This document shows, piece by piece, positions 22,016 through 33,200 of a stretch of 64,000 nt of DNA (the first letter of the stretch is position 1; every line of letters begins with the position of its first letter). This DNA comes from Strigamia acuminata. Taxonomy: Eukaryota; Arthropoda; Chilopoda; Geophilomorpha; Linotaeniidae. The notes under the pieces were generated by a model that was not told the origin of the DNA, did not search any database, and worked only from the letters and a program-made list of their open reading frames with translations. The stretch is from the NCBI GenBank assembly GCA_949358305.1, contig OX442316.1, forward strand, positions 7,440,001 through 7,504,000. Direction: 5' to 3'. Both the position numbers and the translations under genes were made by a program.

Positions 22016-22946
22016 GTCAGTTAAATTTTTATCTCTTTTCGCGCTAAGTGGTAGTGTGTCGAAGTCGCAAACAAAAAAAAAATGCAAATTTTAGTCGTAA
22101 ACAACTTTTTATTATTATTTTAAAAATTTCTTTTGCTTAGGTCAATATTTAGTTTTCTTTGATGTTTATTTTTACTTTAATTTTTGTTTTTTTTATTTTT
22201 TATTTTTTTGTAAACAGAGAGGATAAAATCCGATATTGCTTTTTGTTTCTATTTTAGAATTTAATTTTTTTTTTTGAGTCAAGGTTGATGAGAAAGGTGA
22301 AAAGTGTTTACACGTTAGGCCAGAAGTTTCTAAACCACCGACAAAGCTGGAGGTCGAGCGAATGAAAAATAGATTACGCAATTCTACAGCTCTTATTGAC
22401 CGCTTGCGTTATTTATGGGTATCGACTTCGCTAAGAGTAAAATGTTGTCAATATTATGGTGGGATGGTGTTGCATCTCGTTATGACGCTTCTCTATTATT
22501 TTTTTTTTCTGCTGCTCGTATTATTTATTTAACTGTGTCGCGGGGAAGAGAGGGGTGCGTTTAACAATGGTGATTGTCACCGGTCGATGTTGTTGAAATG
22601 GGCGCTACTAATTGACGACCTGCCAAAGGATCATTCCCCTCGCGGTACGTCCCTCACCTATTAGGACTAGTGCCAAATCTCAGTATTATGGACATATGTC
22701 AAAGTAGAGCTTTTGAGTTTGTTCACTCAAGAAATCTAATTTTAACCATTGTTGATAACACGGCGGCTTTTTTACGGTGTGGGAAACTACTCAACTAGCA
22801 CTGCATTATGTGATTTGTGATTTTCTTTTTCATTTTTATTTATTCTGCGTGTATATGCGTATATATATTTTTTCGTGAGTGTGATTTGTAGCGAGTGCAG
22901 AAAGTGCAGAAAATTTGGGTGCGTTTGGGTAGTAGTGTTTTTGCAG

Positions 22947-23287
22947 CCGGTGCTGATCAATACCATCATTGGCATCGGGCGAAGGGGGGTATAGTAAGTG
23001 GCAGCCGTCGAGTACCACCAACAGGCGCTTTGCCAGCTCCACAAAACTGCACAACGTTTCAATATTTCAACCCATTCTTTTTGCATCTCAAAATGAATGG
23101 CGCGATGCTACGTCGTGTGATTCGGCCTTCGATTGTTTCCCTTTCCTTTATTTCTTACAAATTGACGTTGCATAAGTTTATTTATTTATTATTAAATGCG
23201 CGTCTTCAATCCGGTAATAAAACTTTGGAAGGTGATCCATGCCGGGTCCTTTCGTGCATGAGAAATAAGCTAAATTTATGCATCTAG
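22947..23287 (+). CDS. Candidate second exon for the signal-peptide gene
   Basis: A good plus-strand acceptor (GTAGTGTTTTTGCAG) ends at 22946. The phase needed after the signal-peptide exon (one base carried over) opens a frame to a TAG at 23285-23287, about 113 codons. The frame begins AGADQYHHWHRAKGG when joined. A strong donor (GTAAGT at 22994) could instead end the exon at 22993 after 47 bases. The peptide has a dibasic site (GSRR) and three cysteines but no recognisable domain. The opposite strand over 22836-23054 is also open and protein-like. This is inference from frame and splice sites only. Confidence 0.2.
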
Positions 23288-25437
23288 CCTGTGTGTGTAT
23301 GAAAATTGACGTCGTAAGTGATCACACGCTCGGTAATGGAATAAAAGTTGACACTTTGGTGTTAAAAGTTAAAAAATTTATATAAATTTATAAATGTCCG
23401 TATTTCCTGGTTTGTTGATTATCGTGCGACCGGCGCAAGAAAAGCTAAAGTGGAATGGTATTCACCACTCTAGATTGGCTGCAATAAATGTCACAATACA
23501 TTAGGGATCATGAGGAATTGGGGTTTAGTCTTTTATAACTACAATATAAAGTGTAGCAACAAACTCGCTTGTCGCTCGCCGCCCACAGAGCCTGGGTTCA
23601 GCAGATTAAATGTACCTGTGCGCGCACCGGTAATGTGTTTATTTTTAAACAGTGTTTAACATTTTGATAGGGACTTTTTAAAGTGGAGCGATTATTGAAG
23701 GCGCGTGTCACCAATCCAATCCGGCAATTGTTTAAGGATCAATAATCGGGCAATTGCCGTAATCCTAATAATTGAAAAGCTCTGTCGGAGCAAAGCGGTG
23801 GATGCAACACTGTCAAAGAAGAAATTTAAAATCTATTTAAAGTAGAACTGAATGTTAATTTAAATTAATTTTTTTTTTTTTGAAAAGATTAAAATTTAAT
23901 TAGTTTGTGGAAAATTCCATTGAGGGACATGATTTGATTTCCGGTTTCCGGTCGTTATGATTCAAGATGAAAATATCGCAAGTTTGGACTGATTTGATAG
24001 AGCGGCGCATTGGACATTGATTGACTGATTGAGTTTCGAGTCCTTCCTGACAAGGGGTGAGTTGATAACTGATTTTTGGCCTCTTAAGACGCTATCCTCC
24101 TTAAGAATCTACTTGTCCTTGGCATGAGGTTTTAGACTGGGTGTTATAAGCCGCTCAGCTAGCGACAGCTGGGTCTCGCAGGCCACTCCAATTTCGGGTC
24201 CTTTCCTACCAGCTACTAATCTGTGGATTACAATAATCCTTTATTAAAATCTCTTTATCGACCACTCAGACACGCGTGCTGAAGAGAGGCAATAAAGCTG
24301 TTCAAATAAAAGCATTTATTGAATGGATTAAGTTTGAATTAAGGATTATTTTTTCTCTTCGTATTGAGATGTCTCCTTGGAGAATAAATAACGTATACAA
24401 ACTGTTTGTGATCGATATCAATCGTCGCTCGCGACTGTCTTCAAATGTCGATTTGGGTAAAAATTGCATTTTGAAATATTCATCGATTTAAGTGGGGCGA
24501 GTTTGGCGAAAACGATTTTCTACCGGAAATTTCACGACAATACGACGCAACCGCAACTTATTTCTTGTGACACATCACATTATATATCCATTTAAAGTGC
24601 TTTTCAACCTGTTATTAAAATAACATAAAGCCGCAAGGGTATGGAATAAAAAATAAAAAATTGATTTTTTTTTATATAATTTTTTTTTTCTATTTGTTAA
24701 ATTGTAATAAACGTCAGTTTGAACCACTCCTTAAAATTCCTTGCATAGAAATGACATCATCTTGGGTATTTGATGTAGTGAGACCCTCGCGTGTTGGGGC
24801 CGCATCGACACGGAAAATTCCTCTTTTTCTGGCTCGGTTAAATGGGATTTTATATTTGGAAATAAGGGTGGTTTCATTTTATTTCTGTGGTTTTTCTTTC
24901 GCATTCATCTTGTGTTCGAGGGCGTGCGAGCTTATACATGTTAATTAAAAAGCGATTACTTAAATCTTGATGCTTAAAGCCGAAGATGGAGGAAGCGTCA
25001 TCTTGACGAATGACGCGGGTTTTGTTTGTAATTAAAATCCAGCGGTGCAATTAAAGAGCCTCTCACGAATCCAGGCAAGTGACACGCTTCCTAAAACGCG
25101 TGCCATTTCTTTGCGCCAATTTGCATCGTAGCTGAGCTTGCATCGACTGTACGGCGATGCAATTCACTTGGAGCACTGCCATCGTGTTGTGCGCGTAGCA
25201 AAATCACGAGCGCCCTGAGACCACAAGGGAGGCACTGGCATTTAGTAATTTGATTAAGGCGCCTCCTCCCACGATACACCTGTGTCTGCATCCAGGTAGA
25301 AGAGCGCTGCGTTTACTGATGAAACCAGAACTGACAGAAACGGCGCAGTCAAGTGAAAGGAAGGGAAAGAGAAAGAGAAAGAGCACACGCGGGGTCATGC
25401 CGAATGTTTTGCTAAATAGAGCAAAAATATAAAACTT
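23288..25437. other. Gene-free stretch
   Basis: No supported gene or repeat. AT-rich DNA with T-runs near 23868-23881 and 24667-24690. A GC-type donor (CAGGCAAGT near 25073) has no exon attached. Confidence 0.45.
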
Positions 25438-25887
25438 TTAACTTGTTTGTTTTATGGAGTAGAAAGACATGTCGCGCTTGACGAATGAAAGGAGGTTAGA
25501 GGTGATGAGCGTGGCTGGAGTCAAGGTGCGAATCTTCGGCCTAGTTGTAATGCGGCTCAAGATTTGAATCGTTGCTCTCGACACAAAGGACAAGAGCAAC
25601 TTTTTTATGGCACTCGACGAAGATGTGAAAAGGGCGGATTGGCGAAGCTCAACCTCGGTGAAAGATAATTTTTTATTTGTCACTGAGGAAGGGATGGGAT
25701 AGGCAAGGAGCAGACCGGAGGGTAATCTCGGGGCTGTCGTAGGTGATGGGCCAGTGATCGTTTTCTGATGCCACCGAGGGCCATTCTCTGCGTCGTGTGG
25801 TGCGTGCCAATGGAGAATGTTCCCTTTAGTTTGTACTTTTCTTTTCTTTTTCTCTCGGCGTTTTCTGTCGAGTGGAGTGGGACTCAT
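25438..25887 (-). CDS. Unidentified 149-codon open frame
   Basis: From the ATG at 25887 the minus strand is open for 149 residues to a TAA at 25438-25440. It is the longest non-transposon frame in the window, slightly longer than the cyanase. The N-terminus carries a strongly basic run (DRKRREKKKRKVQTKG) that would act as a nuclear localisation signal if translated. The middle is Pro/Thr/Ser-rich. No known domain is recognised. The DNA here is GC-richer than average, so an open frame this long could arise by chance. An orphan gene, an exon of a longer gene, or noise are all possible. Confidence 0.25.
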   Translation of the reverse strand: MSPTPLDRKRREKKKRKVQTKGNILHWHAPHDAENGPRWHQKTITGPSPTTAPRLPSGLLLAYPIPSSVTNKKLSFTEVELRQSALFTSSSSAIKKLLLSFVSRATIQILSRITTRPKIRTLTPATLITSNLLSFVKRDMSFYSIKQTS

Positions 25888-26233
25888 CACTAGGAGTTAA
25901 ATTTGTCATCGCACACACTTGGGCTCGCTAATCAGCACGGGACGAAAAAATGAAAGAAAGAAAGAATGAAAGAGAGGCTTTATTTTACTTTGCTTTTTCT
26001 TCCTTTTTTTTTTATTATTTAATTTTTTTAATCTTAGCCTATGAAGTACACCATGCGGGATCACTTAGAACGAGTCGAGCAAGATGTTTTAGCTGAAATT
26101 TCAGATAGAAGCTGTGAATAGAGGTTATTAAGCCAAGCGTAATTTGAAATTTCACACTTTTGGTTTTAAATAATAGTTAGAAAGATATTTGTAGTTTTAA
26201 CTTTAATGGATTTGTAAAAAACAAAATGTATGT

Positions 26234-26469
26234 ACTGTATTTTATCGATTAAGAGCCGCGGCTCTTATTTAAAACTACCATTTTTGTCAGCAATTACAAT
26301 TTCGGTTTTTCGTTTGTTACATTTAACATTTAACAAACGAAGTCTGAACGTCACAAACGAAAACAATATTGTACTTTTGCAAAAATACGGTATTCTTCGT
26401 GTCTCAGCTGCGGCTACTATTCGAGGGCGGCTACAATTTGAGGGCGACTCTTAATCGGTAAAATACGGT
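26234..26469. mobile_element. MITE-like inverted-repeat element, 236 bp
   Basis: The left end reads ACTGTATTTTATCGATTAAG and the reverse complement of the right end reads ACCGTATTTTACCGATTAAG. That is 18 of 20 identical, and the match goes on into AGAGCCGC against AGAGTCGC. Inside the right end are diverged tandem units of about 17 bases containing GGCGGCTAC. There is no coding capacity and no clear target duplication. The superfamily is not assigned. Confidence 0.65.
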
Positions 26470-29400
26470 CTATAAAAAAAATTGATTATTTATTTATTAA
26501 TTTTTTTTATTTTTTTTCATCTTTGACATGTTGACAGATGGTCAAACCACTTTATTTTGCGTGTAAATTTCGCTTCCTGTTTGTGAGTAATGATATTGTG
26601 ACATCGCACGGTGTTTGGTATAGTAAGAGATCATAAAATCTAGAAAGTCGAGGGGTTGATTTTTGTTTGTTTGTAGAGAAAGCAAGCAAACTTTTGACCG
26701 TGACATTTTGTTTAGCTAGCTGCATATTTTAGAACATGTTGCATCAGTATTAAGAGGAAAAAACGCCATAAATTATAGTAATAATGCACTCAAACTCGCG
26801 AACCGGTCATGGAATTAGTTGCTTAATTAAAGCGTTATTTTTTTTAACTCTAAAGTTGAAACTGTTTGAAAAAATGATTTGTTTTGTCCCGCGATTCTGA
26901 TTAAGGTACACCCGCGTAGATGATTGATTTTCCGAATCACAATGTTATCAATTGTGCAGAAAGGAACGAATATTTATCATCACATTTGTTTTCAATATGT
27001 TTGGTTAATTCTTCCGCCAACTTGCATTTCATCTCGGTGGGTGGCAGAGACTCGTCATGCGTTGTTTTGGCATATTTCCAACTGGATTTTTTTTTTTATT
27101 TTTATTTTTTTAAAATATATTTCTTTGATTTTTTTTTTCACCGTTGGCAACACAGTTGAGAAAGTTTGCTCGTAAAGTTACGATAGGTCATCAACCGAGA
27201 GAAAATTGCACTCTACAAGCAAAAGGTTTCGTCCACAGATTCTTTTTTTCATCTTAACGACACAACCCGTATCTAAGGAAAAAGTCCAATCCGATTAAGA
27301 ACTCGCTTCAATTGCTCAGAGTGACAAGTTGATTCAGGCTCATAACAATTTACTATAGTTTTCAGGGCCTGGAAGATGGGAGTCTTATCTGTTTGGAAAA
27401 CACTATATAGTGCAAGTAATAATAATGGAAAATAAATGCCTTACTTAACCGTATACGTGGATTGCATTGGTTTGACAAGCCAATCAGTTTGAGACACTTG
27501 TCAAGAAGCCAAAATCCCTTTGCCGTTTCATTCATCTCAAATCGGTTGTTGGCCAACGATTAAACTAAAGCCTTTCTTGCCAACTGATTGCTTTCACTAA
27601 GCCAACTTTTTTCGTCTAAACACAATCATACTTTATTCTCTCTTTTTCTCTTCTTCTTCTTCTCACCAACTCAAGATGAAATGTGGTAAACTTTTGACGT
27701 GCAGTGAAGATGGTTTTCTTCAATGCAAGTGCATATTATCCGGATTTTTCCCTCATTTCACCGCTTCGAACGGAGTTATATTTCTCAATCCGATTCGGTC
27801 TTTGTGAGGATTTTCCTTTTGATTCTATTGTTAAGGACCGCATTTCGGGTCTAAACCTATTACTCAAGCTTTGATCATTACGGGGAATTGTCATCGGAGG
27901 TTGTCCGCTTACAAAGGTCAGTTCAATGGCTGTAAACGCCTCCTAACCTTGCACCGATGAGGAGTTTCAAACGTCTTCACGATTTATAACTTGATACGGG
28001 GAATCAGGCGGAAAACACTGGTTAGAGAATGTCGCAGCAACTTGGAATTTTTTTATTTTGGGTTTTATTTTTGTAGAGAATTCAAATTGTCTTCTGGCGA
28101 CAGTTTGGGTAAATAGAAAATGTCTGCAATGTAAAATAATTGAAGAGATGTTTGCTTTTTGAGACAAAAAACGACTTCTTTTGCTGAAATGGTGGCGTTT
28201 TAAGGTGATGGAATTAAACGATACTATGTGCGGTATTGAAAAATAATTTAAGCAAATATATAGATGAGAATTGTAGAATTATTTGAAACGATTGTGTTTG
28301 CCAGTTAAAGTTCTTGTTTGACATGTTGAAATTGAGAATTTTTCGGCTCGATGACGATGACGGATTTTTCTCATTCTGCCAAGCGAAAACTGGCAAATGT
28401 GAAAATAGATTAAGGTTTAGGGGGCTGCAGGTGGTCATTAACCAGTGTGTAAGAAATACGGCTAAATTAAAAAATAGCAGTAATTAAGATAATTTTATTA
28501 CAGTCATTTGGTCACTCGAACCCATTAACTCAGCTTGGTTTTGCTAGGGTTAATTGGCGTCGCCGTAAATGGACGGGCCAGCTTCAATAGTATAAATGAC
28601 ATCCACTCGGACATTAAACTCATTTCTGATTGTTGTAAACATGCTAAGTGTAAAAATGCTCGGTGGTATGACTAAAAGTCACGAGTGCCAGACTCTGTAA
28701 TGAAGCAAGGTAACCTCTCGGTGGGCCAAGTGGCAAACATAGTACTCCCTGGTGTTGTTCTGCTTGGTTTCGCGTAATTGTCATTTCTATTCAAACGAGC
28801 TAACCCCCCACCTGACCTTACCACATGGTGGCGGATGACCCTCATTCACTCCTCTCTTAACAATTCAGGTGTTAACTTGTAAATAAGACGCGGAACACGA
28901 TTGTTGTCAACAAAGTCGCTTAGATTTTTGTCCAGTTTGTGAGTCGTTGATTAGAAAGTCCACCTTAGAAAATGTAAAGTCCACATGAGGACGGAATGTG
29001 AGTTGAAAACTTAAAACATAAATACCTGGTGGTCGTGTTTAAATGGACAGCACATGTCGTATAAAACGATAATTCGCAGTGGTGAACACGACTCGGGCCA
29101 CAGTCAGACCATTATTCTTATCGTTTTATGGAGATGCACTGCGAGTTTGTCACTCTGGGCTCGAGGTCTGTTTCCCTCCTCTTCAGAAGCATTCAGCTTT
29201 AGAAGCATTCAGCTGCTAAAGCTGCTTATCTATAAATTTTAGTCGCATAAATGAAAACGTATCTCACTAGTTAATCCCTCCCTTCCCCTCCCTTACTATG
29301 CGTCTGCATTAGAGGAAATTTGCCTGCTCTTTTCCTTTTCTCAGTCGAGAAAATCGATATGGAAATGCACCTCGGACCCCGAGGAGAATAAAAGAACATT

Positions 29401-30212
29401 GGCAATGTCACGTCGACGTCGACGACGGCGGTGCTCGTGGTTTCTTCATGTCTTGCGGTGAAGCCGACCACCGTTAATGGAATGCGACCATCCACCTTCT
29501 ACCACTTTCGAATGTAAGAGAAGAGGGAGAATGAAAGAAAGAAAAAAGAAGGGGGGAAAAAAGTGAAAAGAAAAATTGCAAAGTAGACACACGACGTAAA
29601 GGAGAGAAACGTCGGTGCGACGAGGGTGCGAGAATAATCTCGCTTGTAATTTAAAGTGAGGTAAATTTTATTCGTTGCTTCATTACCGAGATGTTGTTGG
29701 CCAATTAACGGTTGGAATTTAATGCATCTCGAGGCGGAATGACACACTTGCATTTAATTGGCAGAGGCAGAAAAATGAATTCGTGAAAACAAGGTGGTAT
29801 CCGGTGCGCCACGTGCTGTTGTTGTCGTTGGCGGTGGGCCCTTGACCTCTTCGCCTATCACGTCCACCCATAACTCACGTCGTCCGCCTCTGAGAGTTGC
29901 GACCAGGTGTGCTCTTCTTATACACTCGGCCTTCCTGCACTTTGTTGTTCACATGGGAAAAAAAGACAAACATCTGGTCGCCTTCAAAGGGTTGGAGTAT
30001 CAGTCGAGCTAAACGTGGCGCCAGTGAAACTAGGAGGCACAAAAAGAATAATTGGTTTTATATAGCTTTTTTGTGGGGGATGGGTGGGCGGAAGATTGGA
30101 AAAAAATTCGATATTTATTAAATTCTGTGAACTTCGCCAGGAAAGAAGAAAAAAGAAAAAGGCGTTCGATTATCTCTTGGGATTTGCTCGTTTTGTGGAA
30201 AAATCTGTTTAG

Positions 30213-30234
30213 TTTTTTTTTTTTTTTTTTTTTT
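30213..30234. repeat. T(22) homopolymer
   Basis: Twenty-two consecutive T residues. No element body is recognised beside it. Confidence 0.95.
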
Positions 30235-33200
30235 GTGTAGAGTACCTGTCATTATACATTATTATTTGCTCCACTGATGGATGAATCGCGTATTTTTGTT
30301 GAAATTGTGTGGTCTTTTTTCCTTGGGTACGCTCGGTTGAGTTTAAGGACATCACTTTTTCTATTATATTCCTCCATTGTGTTCGCCAAGTCTTTGTCTT
30401 CTTTATTTCGTATGATGAAATCGCGGGCTTTAATATATTGAAATTAATTTGTGTAATTAATTTTGTAGTACTACGTAGAATCCATTGAATTAAGGCCGAA
30501 CTCGTTAATGGAAAAGCTCCAGACTTGCAAATGAGAGGCCAACTGGGTATCGGAGATATGGAGGAGAATGCAAATTGTGTCAATTGGGTTTGTATGTAGT
30601 GGAGGATTCACGTTCGATTTCCAACCACCTGTCCTTTTGAATAGAATAGACGGAACATACGGAACCATCTCTTTGATCCCTCCGACTCTGTCTCGTGTAC
30701 TGGAAATTCGAACAACAGTTAGAGTTGGTTAATTTTTTTTCTTCGTTCTCCGCTTAAAGTTGTGCCGAGGGAATGGAATTGTCCTCGCTACAACTACGTA
30801 TCTTATTGGTTATTCATTGAACGTGTGAAGATGCACTGGCCTCCAGCAAAGCCCAGGGTTCCTCTGCTTCTTTACAACTTTTTTCCTCCGTTTTTTATGT
30901 GAAAGGGATGGAGAAGTGCAAGGAAAGAAGCTACTACTGCACCTTGGTGGTGAGAAATTAATTATAGAAATGAATATTAAACAGCCGCATCCCATTTTCC
31001 TTTTTTGGGAATGGAGGTCAGCAGGGGCCACCAATCGAATTGACATTACTGGCGCCGTTTTGTGCATTCACTAGATGCGCTAGATGATCTAATGGCTTTG
31101 ATGGATGAGTTACATGAGTAAAAGTACCTATTACCTTAATTGCGGCTAGTTTATATTCCAAGCACGAATAAGCCGGGACAATAACCATTTAAAATTGTTT
31201 GGAAATTAAGATTGGGTATTAACATAAATGCGATTTAGTTTATTTCGGTAGTTAATTCGTGCATCACGCCACGTCGTGACTATTTTTTTTTTGCCTTGGA
31301 ATTAAGATTCAAGAACATAAAAATTAGAAAAAAAAGAGATGAGGTTTGCAGACTGATGTCAGAGGTTTTGTGCCCGGTAATTTACAGATGAGCCTAAGTT
31401 AGTAAATGAGTAGATGAAGTGAAGGGAAGAATGTTGAAGCATTTAAACCGAGCTCAAATGCAAATGATGAAATGAAGGTGGATTTATGGGCCAACTTCGC
31501 TCGGCTCTTAATATTCCGTACCACACGTTCGTCCCGAAGGACGACTCTGTTTTCTCGAGAGGAAACTTGGGAATAATTTCCTTGGAGATTTTTTATTTTA
31601 TTTTTTGAAATCATTTTTTTCTCTCCTTTTTTCCATTTATTTTTTTATTTTATTTTTTTCATTTGTAAAACCGTATCTTGTCCGTGATAAGGTGTCACGT
31701 GCATCTGTTGTCAGTGTTTATTGAATGGAACTGACGGGTTTCTCTAGACATTCCAAACTAAGTTCCCAGGGGTTATTTATAGCTGCCATGTGTATCTTTA
31801 ACACGCACGTTTTGCTGAGGCAAAATCTTACAAACAATCGAAGAAATGCGCCAATCGGCAAATGGATGGAACTAGCGGATGTGGAGCACTTCACTTTAGT
31901 GCGCTTTCATGTCCGAATACTCGACTACTCATTGTGTTTCTTCTGCGGCTGCATCGTAATGATTTTGCACGTATTACAGCAAATGAGAAAAACTGGAAGG
32001 AAATTGCACTGGACGTCATTTAGATGAGTGGGCGAATACTTAGTGTCTTCATGCTAGTCACCAGGGAAGTTGTTTTTTAAAATAGTCGGCTCAGCGTTTT
32101 TCTAGTACTGTTTGCCTTTCAAGAAGGGAAGTGGTTCGGCATTTTTTTTCTTCTCCATTTCTCCCCTAAGCTAGTTTAATGCCGCTGCTTCACAAATATT
32201 TGCTCAGAGAAATTATTGAATTATTTTGTTGATATTTTTTTCGTTTGGCTTTGAGTAAATACGGTGTGGGTCACTGCCATGCTGAAGTCTTTGTAGTCGT
32301 ATATCAACGATCTGTTCTTTTTTTGTTTTGTTATTTGGGTTTTTTTTTCTTTAAGAATCGCTTTCTACATGTACACTTATTGGTTTCCAATAATTCTTTA
32401 TTGGCATGTAACCATCCATCCGACTGTTGGCGTCAAGTACATGCACATGTTGTTTATCTATTGTGGGTTGTTTAAATTGTCGTCATAATGAAGGTGGTGA
32501 GAGGGGATGTTAATGAAGGTAATAAAGTGAAAGTTAAAGTTAAATTCGGAATAATTTAGGCAAATGTCGAGTTAAATCGGCAATTTGTCAATCTTGGTCG
32601 TTATTATTATGATTATGATTTTTTTTTTGATGTAATAGCCGGTGGTTGGCTTAGAAATCACTTTGAAAACAATTTTAGAATTTCGTCATCATTTTATTTA
32701 TTTTTTTCATTTTCTATTTGGTACATTAAAAAAAAAATGGTTGATTTATAATACTTTTTTTGGACTCTTTCGAATTCCACATTTTCCAAAACCGCAAGAG
32801 AGTTGGAAGGAAAAAAAAGAATGTAAAAGAAACTGCTCCCTTAACGCGTTTCAGGGTTCCACTTCTCTTTGGTTTCAGGATTCCTCTGGTGACGCATTTT
32901 TTCTCAATGTTTCTTATTGAGTGGTGTTTAGCCATCAAATTTTTTTTGTTCTTTATCTTTTTTTTCCTTTTTTCCTTTCTTTCTCTGGGTTGTGGCTGTC
33001 TGTTCTATTCTTCAACGAGGTCGGAATTTTGTAACGTTAACAAAAAGTATAAAATGAGTTTCTTTTTGGTACACGAATGACATTTTCTTCTTCTTCATCA
33101 TGACAGTTCTTAAAATCTGATTGGTGTAAATCCCTTCGGTATGAAATGGATGGATTCTGTTTTGTGATTGCCTCGATGTTACTACCATCTGGATGTGAGT

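Noticed and set aside
28500-28570. tRNA-like B-box word (GGTTCGA on the minus strand)
   Set aside because: No matching A box or cloverleaf around it; no tRNA gene was found anywhere in the window.
30209-30583. 124-codon minus-strand frame
   Set aside because: Begins with a non-protein-like Ser/Ile/Lys-rich run and ends in a Lys run encoded by the T(22) tract; looks random.
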